Shown here piece after piece: positions 25,715 through 34,456 of a stretch of DNA of 64,000 nt. Below the pieces are notes generated by a model. The model ran no database searches, was not told the DNA's origin, and saw nothing but the letters and a program-made list of their open reading frames with translations. The DNA lies in contig CAJFNV010000054.1 in NCBI GenBank assembly GCA_904395805.1, positions 1 through 64,000 of the forward strand, given 5' to 3'. This DNA comes from Candidatus Gallispira edinburgensis (lineage in GTDB: Bacteria > Bacillota > Clostridia > Lachnospirales > CAG-274). The position numbers were made by a program, and so were the translations under genes. Numbering within the stretch: position 1 is the stretch's first letter; the number at the start of each line of letters is the position of its first letter.

Positions 25715-27437
25715 TCATTCCCTCAGCATCTATCAAGTTCTTAAGCTTATTAAGTGTAACCTTGGTTTCGGCAGTAGTTTCGCCAAGCAGGCTTGCGATC
25801 TGCTGTGCAACTACCATCTGCTTGTCAATAACCTTCTGTGCCATTTCAACAGACTCAATTTTCCTTTTGTAAAGGCTTTCTTTATCCTTTTCCTCCTGAG
25901 TAACATCCTTTATAATTGCAATAGCCATATTTCTCTCTTCAGAATATACAATTGTCTGTTCGGTAACAATATTGTATTCGGGATAACAGACCTTTTTATC
26001 ATATATACTGCTTTTGTTCGCAATGACCTGTTCAAAATCCGTTGCAGGTATAAAGTTTGAAAGCTTCTGATTCAGAGCCTCTGCCCTTGTTATATTGAAA
26101 AGTTTCTGAGCCGCAACATTAAATTCCTTAATATACATATCACTGTCAACAGCAATTATATAATTTGGTGTAAGGCTTAATGTCACATTACTCATTGCCT
26201 GATTTATATCTGTCATATAAGGCATGCATATGTAAAGCTCTGCCTTTTTCTGATATACGGCAATTGCCTTTTCCCTGCATGTAGCATAACCGCAGCTTCC
26301 GCAGTTCAGCTCCTGTGCCCTTGAATTTTTGCCTATCTGTGAAAGTATTGCTCTTATCTCCTCTTCACTTGGCATATCCTGATAAACAGGCTCAGGCTTA
26401 AACTCTGTTCTTACACTTGAAACATCATAATGTCTTGACTTTGTTGCACTGTCGGCATATTTCTTTACTTCTATTCTTGCCTTATATCCCGTTGATCTCA
26501 TCTTAGGCATAAAGGGTCCGTTTACACAGCCTCCGTAACAGGCAGAGCCTTCAATAAAGGCATGTTTTATATTGCCCTTCTGCATTTCATCAAATATTTT
26601 TGTCAGATTTGCAAGTCCGCTTACTGCAATAAGGTCATAGCCCTCTATATATTCAGTCTTTGTAAACTTACAGTACTGATGCTGCAGATCAAACACAATG
26701 CCGTCTACAATTGGATATATTCTGGAATAGCCTGCTTCATTGTCAAAACCGTATTCATCTCTTTCGCTTTCGGATTCCTCTCCCGGTGCTATGCCTTCTT
26801 CAAGGAACCATTTCATAAGCTGTTCATATGTAACAACACCGTCAACATAGGGACTTTCTGCACATTCCTTTATTCTTGCAAGGCAGGGAGAAAAATGAAT
26901 GACCTTTACATCATTCCCCCTCAGTTCCTTTACGATCCTTCCGTGAACAAGAGCAGGAGACATAACGGGAGCAAGCCATTTTACAAGGTCCGGATAGTAT
27001 TTTTGTATATACATATTAATACTCGGACAGGCTGAAGAAATTATATTTTCAATTTCTCCTTCCCTTATAAGTCTTAGGTACTCCTTTGTAACATACTTTG
27101 CACCTATTGCAGCCTCTTCAACAAAGTCAAAGCCCAGTTTTTTAAGTGCCCATGCAACAGAAGGAGAATTTTCTCCAAAGGCTGCCACAAAGCTCGGATC
27201 AAGACTTGCCACAGTAACAACATTTTCATCCTTTAAATAATCTTTTATATACTCTATGTCATTCTGCAGCTTTTTTGCTTTCTGTGGACAGGTGGTCATG
27301 CAGACTCCGCACAGTATACACTCATCTTCGATAATTTCGACCTTGTCATTAACATATTTAATTGATTTTACAATACAGTTTTTAAGACATTTGTAGCAGT
27401 TTTTACAATTTGCCTTCCTTACACTTATGTACCCCAT
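25704..27437 (-). CDS. Sensory [FeFe]-hydrogenase with PAS domain (HydS type)
   Basis: A 577-residue protein predicted to sense H2 or redox state. It has two N-terminal 4Fe-4S motifs (CKNCYKCLKNC, CILCGVCMTTCP) and an H-cluster domain with L1 SSACPS (134-139), L2 SPCLARIKE (183-191) and L3 GSACYGGCVNGP (297-308). The proton-relay Cys next to the cluster ligand is Ala, as in known sensory hydrogenases. A further Cys cluster follows (CGSCGYATC, about 379-387), then a PAS domain (about 415-530) and a helical C-terminal tail that may form a coiled coil. There is no kinase or cyclase output domain, so the signal is probably passed to the overlapping SpoIIE-type phosphatase. The layout agrees with group C [FeFe]-hydrogenases. 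Confidence 0.88.
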   Translation of the reverse strand: MGYISVRKANCKNCYKCLKNCIVKSIKYVNDKVEIIEDECILCGVCMTTCPQKAKKLQNDIEYIKDYLKDENVVTVASLDPSFVAAFGENSPSVAWALKKLGFDFVEEAAIGAKYVTKEYLRLIREGEIENIISSACPSINMYIQKYYPDLVKWLAPVMSPALVHGRIVKELRGNDVKVIHFSPCLARIKECAESPYVDGVVTYEQLMKWFLEEGIAPGEESESERDEYGFDNEAGYSRIYPIVDGIVFDLQHQYCKFTKTEYIEGYDLIAVSGLANLTKIFDEMQKGNIKHAFIEGSACYGGCVNGPFMPKMRSTGYKARIEVKKYADSATKSRHYDVSSVRTEFKPEPVYQDMPSEEEIRAILSQIGKNSRAQELNCGSCGYATCREKAIAVYQKKAELYICMPYMTDINQAMSNVTLSLTPNYIIAVDSDMYIKEFNVAAQKLFNITRAEALNQKLSNFIPATDFEQVIANKSSIYDKKVCYPEYNIVTEQTIVYSEERNMAIAIIKDVTQEEKDKESLYKRKIESVEMAQKVIDKQMVVAQQIASLLGETTAETKVTLNKLKNLIDAEGMNDV

Positions 27438-27451
27438 ACAAAAGCCTCCGC

Positions 27452-27694
27452 TTAAACATTAGGCAAAATCTTTTTGTTAAAAAACATTTCTATATCTTCA
27501 TCTGCAACAGAATAAAATTCATCATTTATTTTAACGGAAACTCCCTCATGGCTGCACTGACCCATACAGAAAGAACCCTTTAAAATTGCCTTTCCTTCTA
27601 TGTTGTTTTTCTTAATAAGCTCTGCAAGCTTATCAATAACAGTTTTTGAGCCCTTTAAATGACATGAGCTTCCTACACATACAAAAATCTCCAT
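27452..27694 (-). CDS. Thioredoxin-like [2Fe-2S] ferredoxin
   Basis: 80 residues, like the C-terminal [2Fe-2S] domain of NuoE/HydC. The four Cys cluster ligands are in the pairs CVGSSC and CMGQC, on a small thioredoxin-like fold (MEIFVCVGSSCHLKGSK start). It is the first gene of the hydrogenase unit, 14 bases ahead of the sensory hydrogenase, and has a GGAGGATC ribosome binding site. It may pass electrons to or from one of the two hydrogenases. Confidence 0.88.
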   Translation of the reverse strand: MEIFVCVGSSCHLKGSKTVIDKLAELIKKNNIEGKAILKGSFCMGQCSHEGVSVKINDEFYSVADEDIEMFFNKKILPNV

Positions 27695-27750
27695 TTATCT
27701 GATCCTCCTTTTTATGAAGTCACGGGAGTATTTTTACACCCGCCTAATTG

Positions 27751-27779
27751 ATTATAATACTCTCTTATATAGCCGTCAA
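27751..27779 (-). promoter_or_regulatory. Promoter of the hydrogenase operon
   Basis: On the minus strand TTGACG (27779-27774), 17 bases, TATAAT (27756-27751). The leader contains an imperfect hairpin, CGGGTGTA-AAAA-TACTCCCG (about 27741-27722), just upstream of the ribosome binding site; whether it regulates is unknown. Confidence 0.7.
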
Positions 27780-27885
27780 ACTTTTTTATCAAATTTATAA
27801 ATTTTAGTTCATATTGACAGTTTGAATGTAATATAATGTCATATTTTATACAATTTTAACATATAAATTTTATTATTTTAAGAAA

Positions 27886-28344
27886 CTACTTTTTTTCTTT
27901 CAAAAGCTTTCCAAGTTCCTGCATAAAGCTGTCCACATCAGTAAACTGTCTGTAAACAGAAGCGAATCTGACATAGGCGACCTCGTCTACATCCTTAAGT
28001 CTTTCCATAACCATTTCACCTATCTCTTTGCTTGGTACCTCCTTTCTTGCTGAATTTAAAATAGTGTTTTCAATATCAGACACCATTTTGTCAATAACCT
28101 CTCTTGATACAGGACGCTTGCTGCAGCTTATAAGTATGCCTTTTGTAAGCTTGTCCCTGTTAAAGGCCTCCCTTGTGTTATCTGACTTGACAACAGTAAG
28201 GGGAATGGTATCAATTCTTTCATATGTTGTAAATCTGCCCTCACAGCCGTCACAGTAACGGCGGCGTCTTATGACAGTGTTATCCTCCATAGTTCTTGTA
28301 TCTATAACCTTTGTGTCTGTTTTACCACAGAACGGACATCTCAT
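27886..28344 (-). CDS. nrdR: Transcriptional repressor of ribonucleotide reductase genes
   Basis: A 152-residue NrdR. The zinc ribbon has Cys pairs CPFCG and CDGC with the Arg-rich RRRRYC stretch that contacts DNA, followed by an ATP-cone domain (about 49-139) that senses ATP/dATP. The motif FTTYERIDTIPLTVVKSD and the end VAYVRFASVYRQFTDVDSFMQEL are family hallmarks. It stands alone with its own promoter; the regulated nrd genes are outside the window. Confidence 0.96.
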   Translation of the reverse strand: MRCPFCGKTDTKVIDTRTMEDNTVIRRRRYCDGCEGRFTTYERIDTIPLTVVKSDNTREAFNRDKLTKGILISCSKRPVSREVIDKMVSDIENTILNSARKEVPSKEIGEMVMERLKDVDEVAYVRFASVYRQFTDVDSFMQELGKLLKEKK

Positions 28345-28382
28345 TCAATGACCTCCTTGCGACAAATTTATCTATTATACTC

Positions 28383-28411
28383 ATTATAACAATAACAAAA
28401 ATTATTTACAA
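28383..28411 (-). promoter_or_regulatory. Promoter of nrdR
   Basis: On the minus strand TTGTAA (28411-28406), 17 bases, TATAAT (28388-28383). The leader to the nrdR ATG is about 33 bases and holds AAGGAGGTC as ribosome binding site. Confidence 0.6.
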
Positions 28412-28452
28412 GTAAATTATATTTAAAATATATTATAATTGAGCTAAATAAA

Positions 28453-28481
28453 TTGACAAAGCAAAGAAAATATTATAAAAT
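28453..28481 (+). promoter_or_regulatory. Promoter of thrC
   Basis: TTGACA (28453-28458), 17 bases, TAAAAT (28476-28481). Transcription would start near 28488. The 46-base leader is too short for a T-box or riboswitch. Confidence 0.75.
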
Positions 28482-28533
28482 TACTTATTATAATTCACTG
28501 TCAGATTAAATTTTTTAAATGAGGTAATTAATT

Positions 28534-30003
28534 ATGGATATTATGTTTAAAAGTACGAGAGGCGACAAAAGCCTTGTAACAGCAAGTCAGGCAATTGTAA
28601 AGGGTATTGCCGATGACGGCGGACTTTACGTTCCCGAAACAATACCTTCAATTGACTTCCCTCTTGAAGATATTACAAAATACAGCTATCAGGAGCTTGC
28701 TTATCAGGTATTGAAGCTTGTCCTTACAGACTATACAGAAGAAGAATTAAGATACTGCATAAACTCAGCCTATGACGAAAAGTTTGACACAAAACTTATT
28801 GCTCCCGTAGTTTCTGCGGGAAATGATAACTTCCTTGAACTTTTCCACGGCAGAACGATTGCCTTTAAGGATATGGCACTTTCAATACTTCCATATCTTT
28901 TAAAGACTGCAGCAAAGAAAAACGGTGTTAATGAAGAGATCGTTATTTTAACAGCTACTTCAGGTGACACAGGAAAGGCTGCATTGGAAGGCTTTGCCGA
29001 CGTTGAGGGCACACAGATAATCGTTTTCTTCCCTGAAGACGGTGTATCACCTGTTCAGAAAGCACAGATGGTTACTCAGACAGGTAAAAATACATGTGTT
29101 GTAGGTATAAAGGGTAACTTTGACGATGCCCAGACAGCAGTTAAGAAGATATTTACAGACAAGGAACTTAAGGATGAGCTTAAAAGCAAGGGTTATGTTT
29201 TCTCTTCCGCAAACTCAATTAATATAGGCAGACTTGCACCGCAGATCGTTTACTACTTCTATGCTTACGCACAGATGGTAAATGCAGGCAAGATAAAAAT
29301 GGGTGACAAGCTTAACTTTACTGTTCCTACAGGTAACTTCGGTGATATTCTTGCAGGCTACTATGCAAAGAAAATGGGACTTCCTGTAAACATGCTCATA
29401 TGTGCATCAAATGACAACAAGGTATTGTATGATTTCTTCAAAACAGGTACTTATACAATTAAGAACAGAGAATTTACAGTAACAGTATCTCCGTCAATGG
29501 ATATTCTTATATCTTCAAACCTTGAAAGACTTCTCTATCATTTAAGCAAGTCTGCCGAAGATACTAAGAATATGATGGCTGACCTTAACACAAAGGGAAG
29601 CTATGACTTTAAGATCGAGGACGAATTTGCAGGAGAATATGCTACCGTTGCAGAGACATTTAAGGCAATAAAGAGTGAATTTGAAGAAAATAAATATGTT
29701 ATGGATACTCATACAGCAGTTGCAAAGGCATCCTATGATAAATATGTTGCAGAAACAAAGGACACAACTCCTAATGTTATAGTATCAACTGCAAGCCCTT
29801 ATAAATTCGCAAAAGACGTTTTAAGAGCTATAGACAGCAAATACGATGACATTGAGCCATTTGCTGCCCTTGAAGAACTTGAAAAGGTAAGCGGTGTTCA
29901 GATCCCTGCACCTATTAAGGGAATTGACAAGAGAGAAGTACTTCACAAGACAGTTATTGAAAGAGATGAATTAAGAACGTTCGTACAGAACAAATTAAAA
30001 TAA
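28534..30003 (+). CDS. thrC: Threonine synthase
   Basis: Converts O-phosphohomoserine to threonine with pyridoxal phosphate. The 489 residues match the long (class II type) threonine synthase. The N-terminus reads FKSTRG and IADDGGLYVPETIP. The PLP-binding Lys is in HGRTIAFKDMALSILP, followed by TATSGDTGKAALEGF and, further on, the phosphate-binding TVPTGNFGDILAGYYAKKMG. It is transcribed alone from its own promoter and ends at a strong terminator. Other threonine pathway genes are not in the window. Confidence 0.96.
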   Translation: MDIMFKSTRGDKSLVTASQAIVKGIADDGGLYVPETIPSIDFPLEDITKYSYQELAYQVLKLVLTDYTEEELRYCINSAYDEKFDTKLIAPVVSAGNDNFLELFHGRTIAFKDMALSILPYLLKTAAKKNGVNEEIVILTATSGDTGKAALEGFADVEGTQIIVFFPEDGVSPVQKAQMVTQTGKNTCVVGIKGNFDDAQTAVKKIFTDKELKDELKSKGYVFSSANSINIGRLAPQIVYYFYAYAQMVNAGKIKMGDKLNFTVPTGNFGDILAGYYAKKMGLPVNMLICASNDNKVLYDFFKTGTYTIKNREFTVTVSPSMDILISSNLERLLYHLSKSAEDTKNMMADLNTKGSYDFKIEDEFAGEYATVAETFKAIKSEFEENKYVMDTHTAVAKASYDKYVAETKDTTPNVIVSTASPYKFAKDVLRAIDSKYDDIEPFAALEELEKVSGVQIPAPIKGIDKREVLHKTVIERDELRTFVQNKLK

Positions 30004-30012
30004 TATAAAAAC

Positions 30013-30056
30013 GAGGAAAATTCTGTATATTATAAAACAGAATTTTCCTCATTTTT
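30013..30056 (+). terminator. Terminator of thrC
   Basis: GAGGAAAATTCTG pairs perfectly with CAGAATTTTCCTC around a 12-base AT loop, followed by ATTTTT. It may also end transcripts coming from the opposite strand. Confidence 0.85.
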
Positions 30057-30089
30057 GATTTAGAAAGTTTTCAAAACAATAAGGGTAGA

Positions 30090-30233
30090 TCACAAAACCC
30101 TCCATATCCCCACACCTATAAAGGCAATGGCACATATACACCCCAGACCCCATACTCTGCAAAGTATAATGCCAAGTCCTATGCCTATAAGGAATATGCC
30201 AAGGAAATATTTTTTAACATCACAAAATCTCAT
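30090..30233 (-). CDS. 47-residue membrane peptide after thiN
   Basis: A small frame of 47 codons starting MRFCDVKKYFLG and ending IWRVL. After a short basic N-terminus it consists of two hydrophobic stretches (about 9-25 and 29-45) with several Cys (residues 4, 25, 32, 34). It begins 45 bases after thiN on the same strand; the ribosome binding site GGGAAG is modest. In Bacillus the tiny sporulation gene spoVM lies next to thiN, but this peptide does not resemble SpoVM. No family is recognised. Coding is supported by position and composition only. Confidence 0.55.
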   Translation of the reverse strand: MRFCDVKKYFLGIFLIGIGLGIILCRVWGLGCICAIAFIGVGIWRVL

Positions 30234-30278
30234 TATACAAACTTCCCTGCCCTATATATTTATATTATGCAGTTTGGT

Positions 30279-30911
30279 TTAATCTCTTGACATGATTAAT
30301 ATCAGCGTACCTTCTTCCACCGAAACAGTTGCAACATCCTCTGTCATAACATTGCTCACACCAAGGGAACTTCCTATTTCCATTTCAGCATCCTTAAGTT
30401 CATATTCCATATGCCTTGTATTAATGCCTTTGACCTTAGTTGTCAGCGGCAGAAGAGAAACCGTCTGTCCCTTCTCTCCCACAATATCAATACTGTCCTC
30501 AACCAGTGTTATAATATTGTTTTCATCAAGAAGACAGGCCCTTATCCCAAGTCTTACAGGTCTTAAAAGTATATGTACATTGGCAAGACTGTGGTCAAAT
30601 CTGCTTCCCAGTCCGCCAACTATATAAATTTCATCAGACTCTCTCTCAATAGCCATATCAACGGCAATTTCCATATCAGTCTTATCCTTTTTAACGGGAT
30701 ATTCCTCCATAAGGACACCTAAATTATAAAAAAATTCAATATCCTCCTTATGTGCCGAATCAAAGTCCCCCAGCATAACATTAGGCTGTATCATCATAGC
30801 CCTGCAATGCCTGAGACCTCCGTCGCAGGCTATTATGTAAGCTTCGTCAAAATATTCCCGTATAATTTCATAATTTCTGATCTCACCATTGCCGATAATT
30901 ATAGTTTTCAT
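30279..30911 (-). CDS. thiN: Thiamine diphosphokinase
   Basis: Transfers pyrophosphate from ATP to thiamine to make thiamine diphosphate. The 210 residues have the N-terminal catalytic part with IACDGGLRHCRAM and MLGDFDSAHKED, then KDKTDMEIAVDMAIE and GGLGSRFDHSLANVHIL, all typical of the family. The C-terminal beta domain binds thiamine. It lies 13 bases after rpe in the order known from Bacillus subtilis. Confidence 0.93.
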   Translation of the reverse strand: MKTIIIGNGEIRNYEIIREYFDEAYIIACDGGLRHCRAMMIQPNVMLGDFDSAHKEDIEFFYNLGVLMEEYPVKKDKTDMEIAVDMAIERESDEIYIVGGLGSRFDHSLANVHILLRPVRLGIRACLLDENNIITLVEDSIDIVGEKGQTVSLLPLTTKVKGINTRHMEYELKDAEMEIGSSLGVSNVMTEDVATVSVEEGTLILIMSRD

Positions 30912-30924
30912 ATCCTACCTCATA

Positions 30925-31593
30925 TTATCCTTTGTATCTGCTCATTATTTCATTAAAGCTCTGAATTCTCTCTGCCGTATTTCCTTTGCCGAATATAGCA
31001 GAGCCTGCCACAATTACATTTGCACCTGCATCAAGAGGACGGGTAACATTGTCAATATTTATGCCTCCGTCAATTTCAATATCGTATTCATATCCCTTTG
31101 CCGCCTTGTATTCAGCAAGTCCCTCCACATTTTTAAGAGTGGACTCAATAAAACTCTGTCCGCCGAATCCGGGCTCGACACTCATTACAAGGAACATATC
31201 CGCATAGTCTGCAAGGTGAATGACTTCCTTATAGCTTGTCTTTGGCTTAATTGTAACTGCTGCTTTTTTGCCAAGACTTTTTATTTTCTTAAGCACGGGA
31301 ACACAGTCCTCTGTTGCTTCATAATGAATATTTATAATATCTGAGCCTGCCTCTGCAAAAGCTTCAATATATCTTTCAGGCTTAACTATCATTAAATGCA
31401 CATCAAGAACAAGGTCTGTTATCTTTCTTATACTTTTTACAACAGGAATACCTATTGAAATATTTGGTACAAACATACCATCCATAACATCCACATGTAA
31501 ATATGGTACATTGTTTTCCTCACAAATTTTTATTTCCCTGTCAAGCTTAGTAAAATCAGCAGAAAGCAATGACGGTGACAATATATAATCCAT
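30925..31593 (-). CDS. rpe: Ribulose-phosphate 3-epimerase
   Basis: Interconverts ribulose-5-phosphate and xylulose-5-phosphate. The 222-residue TIM barrel shows LSPSLLSADFTKL, HVDVMDGMFVPNISIG (metal-binding His and catalytic Asp), DVHLMIVKPERYI, MSVEPGFGGQSFI and IDGGINIDNV, with the phosphate site GANVIVAGSAIFG. It starts 4 bases after the rsgA stop codon and is surely co-transcribed. Confidence 0.97.
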   Translation of the reverse strand: MDYILSPSLLSADFTKLDREIKICEENNVPYLHVDVMDGMFVPNISIGIPVVKSIRKITDLVLDVHLMIVKPERYIEAFAEAGSDIINIHYEATEDCVPVLKKIKSLGKKAAVTIKPKTSYKEVIHLADYADMFLVMSVEPGFGGQSFIESTLKNVEGLAEYKAAKGYEYDIEIDGGINIDNVTRPLDAGANVIVAGSAIFGKGNTAERIQSFNEIMSRYKG

Positions 31594-31597
31594 AATT

Positions 31598-32476
31598 TTA
31601 TCTCCTTTGTTTCAGTTCATTGTACAAATATACGAATCTGTCATATCTTTCCTGTGAAATACCTTCTCCTATGTGTTCTTTAACAGCACAGCCGGGCTCA
31701 GCTATATGGGCACAGTCTGTAAAGTAGCACTTGCCTATATAAGGCTCAAACTCTCTGAAATAATGCTGTATATCCCCTGCATCAAGAAAATCCAGTGAAA
31801 GAGATGTAAAGCCCGGTGAATCCACTATATAGACATCTCCCTCCATGTGGATAAGCTCAACCTGTCTTGTGGTGTGCTTACCTCTTTCTATTTTCCTGCT
31901 TATTTCTCCCGTCTGTCTGTTGCTGTGAGGAATAAGCTCATTAATAAGGCTTGACTTTCCTACACCTGAAGGTCCTGCAAATACAGTCACACCTTTTACA
32001 GCCTTTTTAAGCTCGTCAATACCAAGCGCCTCTGTTGCAGAAACATAAACCACAGTATAAATACTTCCGTAAATTCTTATAAAATCATTTTTGGCATCCT
32101 CATCTGCAAGGTCAGATTTGTTTATACATATTACAATGTTTGGTATATTCTGAGTTTCAGCAAGTATAAGAAATCTGTCAAGGAGGTCCATATTAATATC
32201 GGGACTTGCTGCCGCAAAAGTAATTACTGCTGTATCAATATTTGTGACCCTTGGTCTTATAAGAGAGTTTTTTCTTTTTTCGATTTTATCGAGAGCACCT
32301 TTTTTTGCATCTTCATCAAGAACTGTAAATTCCACAAAATCTCCCACTGTAGGCACAATTTTAGCCTTTCTGAATCTGCCTCTGGCACTGCATTCATATA
32401 TATGGTCTGCGGCGGCTACATAGTATAAGCCGCCCACACCTCTTATTATTCTTCCTGTCATATTACTGTATCTCAT
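31598..32476 (-). CDS. rsgA: Ribosome small-subunit GTPase
   Basis: A GTPase that checks late 30S assembly. The 292 residues comprise an OB-fold (1-70), a circularly permuted GTPase domain with NKSD (G4) before the P-loop GPSGVGKSSLINEL and DSPGFTSL (G3), and a C-terminal zinc knuckle (CYFTDCAHIAEPGCAVKEHI). The start overlaps the end of prkC by 14 bases. Kinase PrkC is known to phosphorylate RsgA in Bacillus, which fits the shared operon. Confidence 0.96.
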   Translation of the reverse strand: MRYSNMTGRIIRGVGGLYYVAAADHIYECSARGRFRKAKIVPTVGDFVEFTVLDEDAKKGALDKIEKRKNSLIRPRVTNIDTAVITFAAASPDINMDLLDRFLILAETQNIPNIVICINKSDLADEDAKNDFIRIYGSIYTVVYVSATEALGIDELKKAVKGVTVFAGPSGVGKSSLINELIPHSNRQTGEISRKIERGKHTTRQVELIHMEGDVYIVDSPGFTSLSLDFLDAGDIQHYFREFEPYIGKCYFTDCAHIAEPGCAVKEHIGEGISQERYDRFVYLYNELKQRR

Positions 32477-34442
32477 TGTATATTACGCTGCCGTTTACTG
32501 TTACTGTATACTCCGTATTTCCGTCAGAGGTATCATTGACCGTAAACGGAAATTCGTCCTTACCAAGTGTATATTCCTTTAATGTTACCTCAGTCCCGTT
32601 TTTCTTTGCCGTAACTTTGACGCTGTTTGAATCTGTCAATACTGAGGCATCGGGATTTACAGGAATGCTTACGGCTTTATTCTGAGGAGCTGCCGTAACA
32701 GGCTCGGCAGTGGTTGCCTCTGTCGTAGCCTCTGTTGCAGGCTGTTCTATGTCTATAATAGCCGGTACACTTGTTGTAGCCTCTGTTGAATCATTTCTTA
32801 CGCCCCTGCTTATTGTTACAGTAACCTGGCTTCCTATAGGTACAAATGTATCTGCTGCTATACCCTGGTCGATTACCTGTCCCTCGGGAACAGTATCGCT
32901 GTAGCCGTCAATGAACTTTCCGTTTAATCCAAGCTCATCAAGTATCAGGGCTACCTCCTCCTGAGTTTTAAGCTTAAGATCAGGCACCTGTACTTCTTCA
33001 TCTACAGAACCCTGGCTTACCTTTACATTTATTTTAGCATCGGCGCTTACCATTTCTCCCTCTTCAGGATCCTGTTCGATAATTTCACCGACAGGTCTGT
33101 CACTGCTTACATAGTCCACAGTTCCCATTGAAAGTCCCATTTCTTCAAGGGCTTCTTCACCCTTTGACTTTCTCATACCTACTATATCAGGCACCTGTAT
33201 ATCTCCTGCACCAAAGCTTACATACAATACAACAACATCCCCGGGATTTACTCTTTCGCCCTTTTCAGGAGTCTGCTGTGCAACACAGCCTGCTTCAACG
33301 TCAGCCTGGTATACTTCCTTTCTTTCAATTGTAAGTCCTTTCCTTTCGGCTCTCTCACAAGCCTTTTCATATGTCATACCAACAAAATTCGGCACCTTTA
33401 TTGTATCACCATAGAGGGTATTTCTAAGTATACTTCCCCCTACAGTAATAAGAATTATAATAAGTATACCTGTTATTACTGCGGTAATTATTACATTACG
33501 CTCCCTCTTTTTAATTTCAAGAGCTTCCTCATCCTCTTCAAAAACGTCATCAATATCGGGAATAGGCTTTTTGATACCCTTGTTTTTCTTGTTTACATTG
33601 TCAGTATTTCCCTTGCCTTCATAGACATTTTTAAGTGCCTGCCCCATAGCTCTTGCACTCTGATACCTGTTTTTAGGTTCCTTGGCGCATGCCTTTTTAA
33701 TAATTTCGATTATTTCTGGAGCAACCTTTGGATTTACCATTCTCGGATCGGGAATAGGTGACTTGATATGCTTCATAGCAAGGTCAAGGGCGGACTCCCC
33801 TTCAAAAGGAATCGTACCTGTAACCATTTCATAAAGTACTATACCAAGTGAATATATGTCACTTCTCTGGTCAACGTTTTCACCCTTTGCCTGCTCAGGT
33901 GAAAAGTAGTGAACAGAGCCCATATAGTCCCCCTGTGTATTTTCAAGGCTGTTTGCCTTTGCTATACCAAAGTCGGTCACCTTTGCGGTAAGCTTCCCGC
34001 CTATTTTGGTAAGAAGTATATTTTCAGGCTTTATATCCCTGTGTATTACTCCGTGGGCATGGGCATTTTCAAGACCTGCCGCTATCTGCATAGCAATGTC
34101 ACATGCCAGCCTGTTATCCAGAGGTGCATTTTTATATATAAGCTCCTTAAGGGTATATCCGTCAATATATTCCATTACAATGTAATAGATATCCCCGTCA
34201 TTACCTACATCATAAACATTTACAATATTTGTATGAGCAAGCTGTGCTGCCGCTCTTGCTTCCGTGCTGAATCTGCTTATAAAAGCTTCATCCTCAATAA
34301 AGTCAGACTTTAAAACCTTAAATGTAACATCTCTGCCAAGCTTAAGGTCATTGGCTTTATAAACAATAGCCATACCGCCCTTGCCTATTGTTTCAAGAAT
34401 TTTATATCTTTCGCTTACAACATAGCCCTTTTCAAGTATCAT
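32463..34442 (-). CDS. prkC: PASTA-domain Ser/Thr protein kinase
   Basis: A 659-residue membrane kinase that responds to cell-wall fragments. The kinase domain (about 12-270) is complete: GKGGMAIVYKA, the ATP-binding Lys in VTFKVLK, HRDIKPENIL, DFGIAK and SVHYFSPEQAKGE. After an acidic/basic linker comes one membrane helix (about 316-339) and three extracellular PASTA repeats (beginning at VPNFVGM, VPDIVGM and VPDLKLK). A Thr/Ala-rich stretch and a small beta domain of about 65 residues end the protein. ATG at 34442 follows AAAGGAGGTG; GTG and TTG codons just upstream lie in or against that site. It is 14 bases after prpC. Confidence 0.95.
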   Translation of the reverse strand: MILEKGYVVSERYKILETIGKGGMAIVYKANDLKLGRDVTFKVLKSDFIEDEAFISRFSTEARAAAQLAHTNIVNVYDVGNDGDIYYIVMEYIDGYTLKELIYKNAPLDNRLACDIAMQIAAGLENAHAHGVIHRDIKPENILLTKIGGKLTAKVTDFGIAKANSLENTQGDYMGSVHYFSPEQAKGENVDQRSDIYSLGIVLYEMVTGTIPFEGESALDLAMKHIKSPIPDPRMVNPKVAPEIIEIIKKACAKEPKNRYQSARAMGQALKNVYEGKGNTDNVNKKNKGIKKPIPDIDDVFEEDEEALEIKKRERNVIITAVITGILIIILITVGGSILRNTLYGDTIKVPNFVGMTYEKACERAERKGLTIERKEVYQADVEAGCVAQQTPEKGERVNPGDVVVLYVSFGAGDIQVPDIVGMRKSKGEEALEEMGLSMGTVDYVSSDRPVGEIIEQDPEEGEMVSADAKINVKVSQGSVDEEVQVPDLKLKTQEEVALILDELGLNGKFIDGYSDTVPEGQVIDQGIAADTFVPIGSQVTVTISRGVRNDSTEATTSVPAIIDIEQPATEATTEATTAEPVTAAPQNKAVSIPVNPDASVLTDSNSVKVTAKKNGTEVTLKEYTLGKDEFPFTVNDTSDGNTEYTVTVNGSVIYNEIQ

Positions 34443-34456
34443 CGGCAACACCTCCT

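Noticed and set aside
27814..27837. TTGACA and TATAAT on the plus strand
   Set aside because: The spacing is only 12 bases, and no plus-strand gene follows. The minus-strand promoter at 27751-27779 fits the hydrogenase operon.
28345..28533. T-box or other riboswitch before thrC
   Set aside because: A consensus promoter at 28453 leaves only 46 bases of leader, too short for such elements.
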